Shown: one piece after another, positions 1 to 8,014 of the stretch | Numbering within the stretch: position 1 is the stretch's first letter | Layout: each line of letters opens with the position of its first letter | Origin: Lentzea nigeriaca | GTDB taxonomy: Bacteria; Actinomycetota; Actinomycetes; Mycobacteriales; Pseudonocardiaceae | Length of the DNA: 64,000 nt | Direction: 5' to 3' | Assembly: GCF_016907955.1 (NCBI RefSeq) | Contig: NZ_JAFBCX010000016.1 | Span: 62,001-126,000, forward strand | Program-made: the position numbers and the translations under genes | Notes under the pieces: model-generated | What the model was told of the DNA's origin: nothing | Database searches by the model: none | The model's input: only the letters and a program-made list of their open reading frames with translations

Positions 1-2772
1 GTGGCTGGGGCGGCGCTCACGGCGTTGCCTGCCAAGGCGAACGCGGACCCAGGCAGCGCAGGGTGCACGACGAGGATCGACTGGGAACGGTTCCTCGGCG
101 AGCAAGACCTGGTATGGCAGCGTATTCCGCGTGCCTGGTACGAGGGACCGTTCCTGGGCAACGGTTTTCTGGCCACGGCCGTCTACCGCGAGCCGGGTGC
201 GAACGCCGTCCGGTTCACCGTCGACCACGCGAAGGTCCAGGACCACCGGCCGCAGTTCGGGAACGAGTGGGGTGTGGCGCGGCTGCCGGTCGGGCGCGTT
301 CTGCTGACGCCGCAAGGCAAGATCACCGGGGTCGACCTCAGGCTCGACCTCTGGAACGCCGAGCTGCGCGGCAAGATCGTCACCGATCGGGGCGAGCTCG
401 CGGTCAGGGCGTTCGTGCACGCCGAGAAGTCGTTGCTGCACCTGGAAGTGCGGCCGACGAGCGGCGAGAAGGACTGCACGGTCGAGTTCCAGGCGCTGGA
501 CGCGATGAGCCCGCGCATCATCCGCGAGCCGCCGCCCGCGACGTTGCCGCTCAATCCGAAGCCGGTCACCCGCACCGAGAACGGACTGACGCTCGTCACC
601 CAGGAGATGGTCGCGGGCGGCCAGACCGCCACGGCATATCGGATCAGGCGTTTGCACGGCCGCACCGAGTTGCTCCTGTCGGTGGATCATTCGTTCCCGG
701 AGCGCACCGCGGAGGCGACGGTCCGGGAGACCGTCGGCAATGCGCCGATCCCGGACGTGCTGAGGTATCAGCACCAGCGGTGGTGGCATCGCTTCTACCG
801 CAAGAGCTTCGTGTCCGTGCCGGACGCGTTGATGCAGAGCTTCTACTGGATCCAGCTGTACAAGCTCGCGTCCGGTGCCCGCGCGGAGGCCCCGATCATG
901 CCCACCACCGGGCCGTGGCTGGAGCCGACGCCGTGGCCCTCGGTGTGGTTCAACCTCAACGCCCAGCTCGAGTACTGGGCCGTGCACGCGTCCAACCACC
1001 TCGAACTCGACCCGATCCCGCGCACGATCTCGCAGAACCAGCAGATCCTGATCGACGCGCTGCGCCCGGAGTTCCGCGCCGACTCCATGGGGTTGCGGCG
1101 CAGCACCGACCCGACGTTCCAGGATGCCGGGTTCGTCGGCTCGCCGCTGCACCCCTCGCCGGATCCGGAGATCGGGAACCTGCCTTGGCTGCTGCACAAC
1201 GCATGGCTGAGCTATCGGCACACGATGGACGAACGGATCCTCAGGGACATCGTCTTCCCGGTGCTGCGCAGATCCACCAACTACTACCTGCACTTCCTGC
1301 GCAAGGGCAACGACGGCAAGCTGCACCTGCTGCCCACCTACTCACCCGAGTACGGCGTGGCACCGGACTGCAACTTCGACCTCGCGCTGCTGCGGTGGTC
1401 GTGCCGAACCCTCATCGACAGCGCCAAAATTCTCAAGATCGACGACCCGCTGGCGCCGCGGTGGCAGGAGGTGCTCGACCAGCTCGTCGAGTATCCGGTG
1501 GACGCCGGCGGGTTCATGATCGGTGCCGGGGTGCCGTTCGCGAAGTCGCACCGGCACTACTCCCACCTGCTCGCCGTCTACCCGCTGCACGAGGTCAACT
1601 GGGAGCAGCCGGAACGCCGTGACCTGATCGAACGCTCGTTGCGGCACTGGCTGAGCTTCGAGGGGTCGTTGCGCGGCTTCACCTTCACCGGCGCCGCGTC
1701 GATCGCGGCCCAGATGACCCGTGGCGACGAGGCTCTGCGCCACCTGCGGGAGTTCGTGGCCAGGTTCGCTCAGCCCAACACGATGTACTTCGAGGCGGGC
1801 CCGGTGATCGAGACACCCCTCTCCGCGGCGAAGTCGTTGCAGGACATGCTGCTCCAGAGCTGGGGCGGGCTGATCCGGATCTTCCCGGCCGTGCCGCCCG
1901 TGTGGCAGGACGTCACGATCCACGACACCAGAACCGAAGGAGCGTTCCTGGTCAGCGCGGTGCGGCGGGGTGGCAGGACGCGGTTCGTGCGCGTGCACAG
2001 CGAAGCCGGTCAGCCGTGCCGCATCCGCACCGGCATCGAAGGACCTCTGCGCGTGCGGGGCTGCTCGCAGTGGAGCGTGCGGGACGGCGTCGTCGAGTTG
2101 CAGCTGCGGCGCGGCCAGGAAGCGTTGATCCACGCGAAGGGCGAGCGTGACTTCACCATCGCGCCGGTGCGGATCACCGAACCCGGCAGGCGGTGGGGCC
2201 TGCCCGCGTTGCCGCCCGGTGGCAGCACCGTGGCGGTGGACCTCAGCGCGGTGTTCGACAACGACGGCCTCTCCAACGAGTTCACCAGCAAGGACGGGAA
2301 CTTCGACGGCCTCGGCAACACCTACCCGGCCGCCCAGCTGCCGCAGACGGGATCGGTGACCGACGACGGCATCCTGTTCGAGTTCCACAACGGCGACGAG
2401 GCGAGCAAGAACAACGTCGTCGCCAACGGCCAGACACTCGCGGTCCCCGCAGGGAAGTACGTGAAGCTGCACCTGCTCGCGGCCGCCGACACCGGCAACG
2501 TCGAGGCGGACGGCGCCGTGAACTATGCCGGACGCTCGGCGACCGCGCGGTTCCGCGTGACGGCGTGGCAGCAGCGGCCGCAGTTCGGTGAGTCGGAACC
2601 CGTTGCCACGACGCTGATGCACACGCCTGGCGGGCCGGTGCAGAAGCAGGTGTCGATCTTCCACCAGACGATCGAGCTCGATCCCGCCGAGGAGCTCTCC
2701 GCCGTCACCCTGCCCAAGACGGGCGGGCCACGCCTGCACGTCTTCGCGATCACCCTGGAGAAGCCGAAGTGA
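1..2772 (+). CDS. GH95 family glycoside hydrolase, 5' end outside window
   Basis: Probably a secreted family 95 glycoside hydrolase (alpha-L-fucosidase or alpha-L-galactosidase type) that removes terminal sugars from plant polysaccharide side chains. The frame is open from base 1 and the visible N-terminus (ALTALPAKANA) looks like the end of an export signal, so the true start lies upstream and the GTG at base 1 is only the first visible codon. In visible numbering, FNLNAQLEYW (317-326) and HRHYSHL (517-523) match the family's NxNxQ..YW and HRHxSHL motifs in the helical barrel. From about residue 735 there is an extra beta-rich domain (DNDGLSNEF, NNVVANGQT) of a kind seen at the C-terminus of secreted actinobacterial hydrolases. 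The stop overlaps the GTG of the next gene (GTGA), so the two are translationally coupled. Family fairly sure; exact sugar specificity not readable. Confidence 0.8.
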   Translation: MAGAALTALPAKANADPGSAGCTTRIDWERFLGEQDLVWQRIPRAWYEGPFLGNGFLATAVYREPGANAVRFTVDHAKVQDHRPQFGNEWGVARLPVGRVLLTPQGKITGVDLRLDLWNAELRGKIVTDRGELAVRAFVHAEKSLLHLEVRPTSGEKDCTVEFQALDAMSPRIIREPPPATLPLNPKPVTRTENGLTLVTQEMVAGGQTATAYRIRRLHGRTELLLSVDHSFPERTAEATVRETVGNAPIPDVLRYQHQRWWHRFYRKSFVSVPDALMQSFYWIQLYKLASGARAEAPIMPTTGPWLEPTPWPSVWFNLNAQLEYWAVHASNHLELDPIPRTISQNQQILIDALRPEFRADSMGLRRSTDPTFQDAGFVGSPLHPSPDPEIGNLPWLLHNAWLSYRHTMDERILRDIVFPVLRRSTNYYLHFLRKGNDGKLHLLPTYSPEYGVAPDCNFDLALLRWSCRTLIDSAKILKIDDPLAPRWQEVLDQLVEYPVDAGGFMIGAGVPFAKSHRHYSHLLAVYPLHEVNWEQPERRDLIERSLRHWLSFEGSLRGFTFTGAASIAAQMTRGDEALRHLREFVARFAQPNTMYFEAGPVIETPLSAAKSLQDMLLQSWGGLIRIFPAVPPVWQDVTIHDTRTEGAFLVSAVRRGGRTRFVRVHSEAGQPCRIRTGIEGPLRVRGCSQWSVRDGVVELQLRRGQEALIHAKGERDFTIAPVRITEPGRRWGLPALPPGGSTVAVDLSAVFDNDGLSNEFTSKDGNFDGLGNTYPAAQLPQTGSVTDDGILFEFHNGDEASKNNVVANGQTLAVPAGKYVKLHLLAAADTGNVEADGAVNYAGRSATARFRVTAWQQRPQFGESEPVATTLMHTPGGPVQKQVSIFHQTIELDPAEELSAVTLPKTGGPRLHVFAITLEKPK

Positions 2773-4760
2773 GATCACTGCTCACCGCGCTGGCGCTCGT
2801 CGCGGCGTCCGTGACCGTACCCGCACCACCCGCCGTCGCGGCGGACCCGACGCTGGCGCTGACGCCACCGATGGGGTTCAACAACTGGAACACCACCGGC
2901 TGCGACATCAACGAGCAGATGATCCGCGACATGGCGGACATCTTCGTGTCCAAGGGGTTGAAGGACGCGGGCTACCAGTACGTGAACGTCGACGACTGCT
3001 GGGCCGACGCCACCCGCGACCCCGAGACGGGACGGCTGCGCAACCACCCGACCCGGTTCCCCAGAGGAATGAAGGCGCTCGCCGACTACATCCACGCCCG
3101 TGGCCTCAAGTTCGGCATCTACACGAGCGCTGGAACTCTCACGTGCGCCAAGACCATGCCGGGAGCGCTGGACCACGAGGAGATCGACGCGCAGACGTTC
3201 GCGGACTGGGGCGTCGACTACCTCAAGTACGACAACTGCAACAACCAGGGGCGCCCTGCGCTCGAGCGCTACACGAAGATGCGGGACGCGTTGCGCAAGA
3301 CCGGCCGCCCGATCGTCTACTCGATCTGCGAGTGGGGACAGAACAAGCCGTGGGAGTGGGGCAAGGGCGTCGGTCACCTGTGGCGCACCACCGGTGACAT
3401 CAACGACACCTGGTCCAAGACCGTCGAGATCCTCAAGCTCAACGCTCCGTTGGATCAGTACGCGGGGCCAGGCCACTGGAACGACCCGGACATGCTCGAG
3501 GTCGGCAACGGCCGCCAGACCACGACCGAGTACCAGAGCCACTTCGCGCTGTGGTCGATCATGGCAGCGCCGTTGCTGATCGGGGCGGACCTGCGCAAGG
3601 TCTCGCCGGAGCACTTCGACATCCTGCGCAACAAGGAGATCATCGCGGTCAACCAGGACAAGCTGGGCGTCCAGGGCAAGGTGATCTACCAGAAGGACGG
3701 GCACTGGGTGTTCGTGAAGCCGTTGGCCAACGGCGACAGGGCGGTGGCGCTGTTCAACGAGTCCGAGGTCAACGCGACGATCTCCACGACGGCCCGCGAT
3801 CTGGGCCTGCCTCGCAGCGTCGGCTACACCGTGCGGGATCTGTGGCAGCACAAGAACTTCCAGTCCGCGGGCAAGGTCTCGGCGTCGCTGCCGCCGCACG
3901 GCACGGCCATCTTCCGGGTGAAGGCGTCGCAGGACTGGTTCACCCACGAGCCCGCGATCGACACCTCGCTGGACATCGCCTCGCAGTTCGAGGGAATTCC
4001 CAGCACGATCACCCCGGCCGGTGAACCGTTCGTGGCGACCGTGACGGCGACCAACCAGGCGCCGATCCCGGTGCTGGACGCCTCGACTTCCTTCACCGCG
4101 CCCGCCGGGTGGAAAGTCGAGAAGCTCTCCTCGGAACGCGCGCCTGTGTTGCTGACCTCGCAGTCGGTGCAGAGCAAGTGGCGGGTCACGCCGCCTTCCG
4201 GGGTTGTTCCGGGTCCGCACGTCCTGAACGGCGCGCTGGGCGTCACGTGGGTCGGACACGGGGTTCTCACCAGGCCGGTGACCTCTCCGGTGCTGGTGCC
4301 CGTCGCGCCGCCGTCGGGTGCCTCGCTGTGGGCGAGCGACGTCACGTTCACCACCGAACGCAGCGGTTACGGACCGGTCGAGCGCGACAGGTCCAACGGC
4401 GGCTACCTCGGCGGTGACGGCAAGACGTTGACCATCAACGGCAAGACCTACGAGAAGGGGCTCGGCGCGCACGCCAACGCCGAGCTGATCCTGTACGTGG
4501 GCGGGCGTTGCACGTCGTTCTCCTCCGATGTCGGCATCGACGACGAACGTGACGTGAACCAGCAGGGCTCGGCGATCTTCGAGATCTGGGCGGACGGCAC
4601 CCGCGTGGCGTCCAGCGGCGTGCGCACGTGGAAGGACGACGCGGTGTCGATCTCAGGATCGTTGCAGGGAGCCAAGTTCCTGCGGCTCGTGCTGAACGAC
4701 GGCGGTGACGGCGTCAGGTACGACCGCGGAGACTTCGCCGGCGCGAAGCTGTCCTGCTGA
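2769..4760 (+). CDS. GH27 alpha-galactosidase with C-terminal NPCBM domain
   Basis: Secreted retaining alpha-galactosidase, 663 residues, hydrolysing terminal alpha-galactose from galactomannan, galacto-oligosaccharides or pectin side chains. Residues 1-24 are a signal peptide ending AVA-A. The GH27 barrel follows, with TPPMGFNNWN at 32-41, the nucleophile Asp155 in YLKYDNC and the acid/base Asp210 in WRTTGD. About residues 400-510 form a linker-like beta domain (NEW3-like), and about 518-663 an NPCBM carbohydrate-binding domain (GYLGGDGKTLTINGKTYEKG). The GTG start overlaps the stop of the GH95 gene by four bases, implying one operon for a fucose/galactose side-chain trimming pair. The 3' end overlaps the convergent permease gene by 47 bases. 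Confidence 0.93.
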   Translation: MRSLLTALALVAASVTVPAPPAVAADPTLALTPPMGFNNWNTTGCDINEQMIRDMADIFVSKGLKDAGYQYVNVDDCWADATRDPETGRLRNHPTRFPRGMKALADYIHARGLKFGIYTSAGTLTCAKTMPGALDHEEIDAQTFADWGVDYLKYDNCNNQGRPALERYTKMRDALRKTGRPIVYSICEWGQNKPWEWGKGVGHLWRTTGDINDTWSKTVEILKLNAPLDQYAGPGHWNDPDMLEVGNGRQTTTEYQSHFALWSIMAAPLLIGADLRKVSPEHFDILRNKEIIAVNQDKLGVQGKVIYQKDGHWVFVKPLANGDRAVALFNESEVNATISTTARDLGLPRSVGYTVRDLWQHKNFQSAGKVSASLPPHGTAIFRVKASQDWFTHEPAIDTSLDIASQFEGIPSTITPAGEPFVATVTATNQAPIPVLDASTSFTAPAGWKVEKLSSERAPVLLTSQSVQSKWRVTPPSGVVPGPHVLNGALGVTWVGHGVLTRPVTSPVLVPVAPPSGASLWASDVTFTTERSGYGPVERDRSNGGYLGGDGKTLTINGKTYEKGLGAHANAELILYVGGRCTSFSSDVGIDDERDVNQQGSAIFEIWADGTRVASSGVRTWKDDAVSISGSLQGAKFLRLVLNDGGDGVRYDRGDFAGAKLSC

Positions 4761-6090
4761 GCGCGGTCGCCGCGATGAGGGCCACGAGCACGCCCGTGGA
4801 CAGGATCTGTCCGCGGGCCTGCTCGTCGCTCAGCATCAGGCCGATGATGGCGACGATGCCTGCCAGCGTCAGCCAGGACAGGTACGGGTAGCCCCACATC
4901 CTCACCGTCGGGTTCTCGATGGTGCGGCGCAGGCGGATCTGGGAGATCGCGATGAAGCCCCAGACGATGAGCAGTGAGGAGCCCACGGCGTTGAGGAGGA
5001 GCAGGAAGACGGTGTCCGGCCAGAGGTAGTTCAGCATGACCGAGACGAAGCCGAAGCTGACGGAGGCCAGGACGGCGTTGCCGGGGACGCCGTTCTTCCT
5101 GTTCAGCAACGCTTTCGGGGCTTCGCCGCGTTCGGCCAGCGAGCAGAGCATGCGGGAGGCGCCGTACAGGGTGGCGTTGATGGCGCTCAGCAGGGCGATC
5201 AGGATGACCGCGTTCATGATCTGGCCTGCCGCGGGGATGCCGATGCGGTTCAGCACTGCCACGTACGGGCTGGCGCCTACTTCCGCGTTGTTCCACGGGA
5301 GGAGCGTGACGACCACCGCCATCGAGCCCAGGTAGAAGATGAGCAGCCTGGTGATGGAGGTGCGGACGGCTTTTCCGATGGCGTGCTTCGGGTCTTCTGC
5401 TTCGGCTGCCGCGATGGTGACCACCTCCAGCCCGCCGAAGGCGAACACCACTGCCAGCAGGCCTGCTACTACGCCGCTCCAGCCGTTGGGGAGGAAGTGG
5501 GTGAGGTTGGTCAGGCCTGGGGAGTCGACGGTGGGGACAAGTCCGGCGATGGCTGCTGTGCCCAGCGTGAGGAAGAGGACGATCGCCGCGATTTTCAGGC
5601 CTGCGAACCAGAACTCGAACTCGCCGAAGTTTCGTACGTTGGTGAGGTTGATGGCTGTGAGTGTTGACATGAAGATCAGGACCCAGGTCCATTGGGGGAC
5701 TGCTGGGATCCAGCTCGCGGCGATCTTGGCTGCGCCGGTGGCTTCTACTGCCAGGACCACTCCTACTGTCGACCAGTAGAGCCAGCCGATCGTGAAGCCT
5801 GCCCACGGGCCCAAGGCCTTTTCGGCGTGTACCGAGAAGGCGCCGCCGCTGGGGTGTTCTGCGGCCATTTCGCCGAGCATGCGCATGATGAAGAGGGCCA
5901 GGAGACCTGCCAGTCCGAAGGAGATGAGGACAGCCGGGCCCGCCAGCGCTATGCCTGCGCCTGTGCCCACGAAGAGGCCGGCGCCGATCACGCCTCCCAG
6001 AGCGATCATGGTGACATGGCGTTGGTGCAGGTGGGTCACGCTCTCCAGCCCCGTTCGAGTGTGCCGATGGCGGGCCGATAGTGAATTCAT
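4714..6090 (-). CDS. Amino acid permease, APC superfamily (AAT/GABA-permease type)
   Basis: Cytoplasmic-membrane proton-coupled amino-acid importer of the APC superfamily, 458 residues, the normal length for 12 transmembrane segments. TM1 carries the conserved IGAGLFVGTG motif (35-44), which lines the substrate site, followed by GEMAAEHPSGGAFSVHAEKALGP-type sequence typical of the AAT branch that includes GABA, aromatic and basic amino acid permeases. The ATG at 6090 is the first Met of the conserved N-terminus. Its 3' end overlaps the GH27 gene by 47 bases on the opposite strand. GABA catabolic genes lie about 4 kb away, which makes GABA or a related amine a reasonable guess, but nothing in the sequence fixes the substrate. 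Codon third positions are visibly richer in T than in the flanking hydrolases. Confidence 0.88.
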   Translation of the reverse strand: MNSLSARHRHTRTGLESVTHLHQRHVTMIALGGVIGAGLFVGTGAGIALAGPAVLISFGLAGLLALFIMRMLGEMAAEHPSGGAFSVHAEKALGPWAGFTIGWLYWSTVGVVLAVEATGAAKIAASWIPAVPQWTWVLIFMSTLTAINLTNVRNFGEFEFWFAGLKIAAIVLFLTLGTAAIAGLVPTVDSPGLTNLTHFLPNGWSGVVAGLLAVVFAFGGLEVVTIAAAEAEDPKHAIGKAVRTSITRLLIFYLGSMAVVVTLLPWNNAEVGASPYVAVLNRIGIPAAGQIMNAVILIALLSAINATLYGASRMLCSLAERGEAPKALLNRKNGVPGNAVLASVSFGFVSVMLNYLWPDTVFLLLLNAVGSSLLIVWGFIAISQIRLRRTIENPTVRMWGYPYLSWLTLAGIVAIIGLMLSDEQARGQILSTGVLVALIAATALSRTASRRRSLRGRT

Positions 6091-6155
6091 GGCGGCGGAG
6101 AGTCAAATCGTGTGATCGGGGTTACAACGGTTATGACCTAGTGGGGGTGAGATCA

Positions 6156-6626
6156 ATGAACTCGCCTAAAAGAGCTTTGCCGCGGCTCGACTCGTTCTCT
6201 GGTGCGCTTGAGCGGTACCTGGAGTGGGGGTGGTTGGTGCTGCGATCGGAGAACCGGCTGCTGCTCACCACTGATCACCAGGTGTCTGCTGTGGAGCTTC
6301 CTGCTGGGATCGGTGGGGAGGTGCAGCACTACCTCGCGGTTCGGATGTTGGGTGGGCCCGTGGTGGTGCTGCCTGGCGCCTCCCGGCGGTGGCTCATCCT
6401 CACCGCGTCTGGTGATTCGGCTTCTCAGGTCAACCTGATTCGGTTGCGGGCTCGCGGGGCGCTCACGCATCGGTTGGGGACGTTGGTGCCGTTGCCTCCC
6501 TCTCGGATTGATCGTGGTGGTGTGCGGTGGTTGGGGGAGGCGCCGGTGGAGAAGCCGTTTCTGCCGCCGTTTTCGGCTGTGGTGGCGGCTTTGAGGGCGG
6601 TCACGGAGACCGCCGGGTTGAGGTGA
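6156..6626 (+). CDS. Hypothetical protein, 156 residues
   Basis: Unrecognised small soluble protein. The ATG at 6156 is preceded by a good ribosome-binding site (GGGGGTGA, 6143-6150), which argues for this start over the in-frame ATG at 6081 that would overlap the divergent permease. The protein has no signal peptide or membrane segment. It contains an aromatic N-terminal stretch (LEWGWLVLRSENRLLL) followed by alternating hydrophobic residues suggestive of a small alpha/beta fold, and a proline-rich middle (VPLPPSRID). It lies head-to-head with the amino-acid permease with only 65 bases between the starts, so the two may share a promoter region. As in the permease, codon third positions carry more T than usual here. 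Confidence 0.6.
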   Translation: MNSPKRALPRLDSFSGALERYLEWGWLVLRSENRLLLTTDHQVSAVELPAGIGGEVQHYLAVRMLGGPVVVLPGASRRWLILTASGDSASQVNLIRLRARGALTHRLGTLVPLPPSRIDRGGVRWLGEAPVEKPFLPPFSAVVAALRAVTETAGLR

Positions 6627-6655
6627 GGGTGGTCGGCCTTCCATCCGCCGTTGCT

Positions 6656-6743
6656 GCTTCGCCGACCCGGCACACGCCCTCCTCCGTCGGGTGTGTGCCG
6701 GACCGAATTTCCGTGGCCGGTTTTCGTAGGTGGTTGCGGGTCG
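6656..6743 (-). pseudogene. Fragment of DUF222 / 13E12-type HNH endonuclease gene (copy A)
   Basis: Read on the minus strand, this 88-base stretch gives NHLRKPATEI and, in a second frame, THPTEEGVCRVGEAAT. These match the reading of the second copy on the opposite strand (6991-7077: NHLRNPATELGPA and TCPTKEGMRRVGEAA). The NPATELGPA and RRVGEAA pieces belong to the N-terminal region of actinobacterial DUF222-HNH (13E12 repeat family) proteins as I recall them. No start, stop or HNH motif remains, and the frame is broken within the segment. It is a decayed scrap rather than a gene. The family assignment is from memory of motifs and should be checked. Confidence 0.5.
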
Positions 6744-7077
6744 TGGCCGTCTTGCTTTGTTTGTTTTCCGGTTGCGTGCATGGTTGCTAGTTGTCGACAG
6801 AGATGGGTGCCATACGGTGCCATAGTCGGCGTGTGACCTGCGGTTTTCACTCGATGGTGTAGCCCTGATCGCCCTTTTCTGTTTTGATCTCGAATAGAAT
6901 TGGGGGTATGGATGTCGTCGAGGTTCTCGATGCTCTCGCCTATCACGAGAAACAAGTCGCCTATCACCAGGTGCAGGGTCTGCGGATCCTCGCCCCGCAA
7001 CCATCTACGCAACCCGGCCACAGAACTCGGTCCGGCACGTGCCCGACGAAGGAGGGCATGCGCCGGGTCGGCGAAGC
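6656..7077. repeat. Imperfect inverted repeat, arms of 88 and 87 bases
   Basis: The plus strand at 6656-6743 and the minus strand at 7077-6991 are about 85% identical with one single-base gap (both begin GCTTCGCCGACCCGGC and contain GTGCCGGACCGA and TAG-TGGTTGCGGG). The arms are separated by about 250 bases. Both arms carry the same piece of a DUF222/13E12-type coding sequence, so the inverted repeat most likely arose from insertion of two family members in opposite orientation followed by deletion, not from a transposon terminal repeat. Confidence 0.75.
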
Positions 7078-7080
7078 CGC
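6908..7080 (+). pseudogene. N-terminal fragment of DUF222 / 13E12-type HNH endonuclease gene (copy B)
   Basis: Starting from ATG 6908 the plus strand encodes MDVVEVLDALAYHEKQVAYH and continues VQGLRILA, a helical N-terminus characteristic of DUF222-containing HNH endonucleases, a multicopy and mobile family in actinomycetes. At about 6990 the frame breaks: the expected continuation NHLRNPATELGPAR appears one frame over (6996-7040), and RRVGEAA appears back in the first frame. After about 7085 the sequence becomes a proline/asparagine-rich low-complexity run with the repeated unit CAGACCCAACGC (7086-7140). The catalytic HNH part is absent. This is a truncated, frameshifted remnant. Confidence 0.55.
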
Positions 7081-7164
7081 CCGAACCCAACGCGGCCCCC
7101 ACCAGACCCAACGCCCCCGCCAGACCCAACGCGCCACTCAACCCCTCCGACCGCCAGCCGGGAG

Positions 7165-7650
7165 ATGCACGCCAAAGCAGACTCGGCTCCGCCACGTAGG
7201 TGCCGTCGGAGCCCTGCTTCAGGCCACGCCCATTCTGTCGGAGGACATCCGCACCATGGCGGTGAAGTGGAGGAACGTCGTAGTTGATGTTGTCCGGCGT
7301 CATCTCGCGGGTGTAGTCGTAGTCGGTGGATTCGGCGTACCACTTTTGCAGTGCGTTTGTGGCGACTGTGCCGGGCGATCGCCTGGTGCTGCCGGTCCAG
7401 TAGAGGTTCTCGCCGTAGAGGTTGTCCGGACGGTGTTCGAAACCGTCTGCGTCGTGCAGATGGTCTGCCCATTCCTGGGCTGTTCGGCTCACCTCGGAAT
7501 CGAGGGCGAGAGGTGCGGCGCCGTGCTTTGCGCGGTGGGGCGTTGAGCAGTTCTACGGTCTTGGCCACCGGGTCGGCGGCCAGGGCACGAGCGGCCGGAG
7601 CGACCAGGAGGTGGCCGCGGCGGTCACGGTGAGCAGGACCTGCAGGACCG
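7165..7650 (-). pseudogene. CAP (SCP/PR-1) domain secreted protein, multiply frameshifted
   Basis: Joining frames on the minus strand reconstructs a CAP-superfamily protein. A hydrophobic leader (VLLTVTAAATS, 7630-7595) is followed after a shift by LVAPAARALAADPVAKTVELLNA. A one-base insertion in a C run near 7541 shifts to HRAKHGAAPLALDSEVSRTA and QEWADHL, then FEHRPDNLYGENLYW and ALQKWYAESTDYDYTREM. A further shift gives LHFTAMVRMSSDRMGV (7254-7210), and another returns to GLKQGSDGTYV. The CAP signature blocks GENLYW, HFTAMV and GVGLKQ are thus present but in different frames, with at least four frame changes and no proper C-terminus. It is dead by these disruptions. The region 7651-7897 upstream holds no recognisable gene, only a short hairpin (GGGGGTC / GACCCCC, 7774-7795). 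Confidence 0.8.
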
Positions 7651-7897
7651 GATTTGACCCCCAAGTGGAGTAATGACGGCAACCCTTTGGGGGGAAATTG
7701 GCGTCTTGATTGGCTCTGTGTAGCCGTTGGGCAGCCTGAGGGTGTGGTGCGTGTCACACGCTGGGCGTGTGGCGGGGGTCACCCCTACGACCCCCTTGGG
7801 TTCGTGAGTGATACCCCGGTTGCTGTCCAAATTCACTCCACAGGACGTCGTCGGGGCTCTACCTTTGTGATGTCAGCCACGACGGAAGGAGCCGGAC

Positions 7898-7954
7898 ATG
7901 GAGCGCCACGAAATTCTCGCTGACGAGGACGGCCACATTCGCGGGTACGACTAG
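7898..7954 (+). CDS. Candidate 18-residue small ORF with strong RBS
   Basis: ATG 7898 follows a near-ideal ribosome-binding site GGAAGGAG (7884-7891) with six bases of spacing and encodes MERHEILADEDGHIRGYD before TAG. It is followed directly by a 12-base-pair terminator hairpin. The product is acidic and has no leader or membrane segment. I do not recognise it. It could be a genuine micropeptide, a RiPP-like precursor without visible partners, or the surviving start of a decayed gene, since it abuts the pseudogene region. The strong RBS and the terminator are the only evidence. Confidence 0.35.
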   Translation: MERHEILADEDGHIRGYD

Positions 7955-7972
7955 AAGAGCCCATCGGCCGTG

Positions 7973-8005
7973 CGCGAGGGAGTCGACCGAAGAGACTCCC
8001 TCGCG
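7973..8005. terminator. Bidirectional intrinsic-type terminator
   Basis: Perfect 12-base-pair stem CGCGAGGGAGTC / GACTCCCTCGCG with a nine-base loop, lying between the plus-strand small ORF and the end of the convergent GH105 gene. No U tract, as is common in actinomycete hairpin terminators. Confidence 0.7.
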
Positions 8006-8014
8006 GCCGGAGGA

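Noticed and set aside
6656-7077. Insertion sequence with terminal inverted repeats
   Set aside because: No transposase between the arms and no target duplication seen; the arms are pieces of a coding family.
7086-7140. CRISPR-like repeat from the CAGACCCAACGC units
   Set aside because: Only two to three short units with no regular spacer; it is low-complexity sequence.
7654-7923. Plus-strand open frame of 89 codons overlapping the 18-residue ORF
   Set aside because: No ribosome-binding site and mixed composition; the better signal in this region is the RBS of the 18-codon frame.
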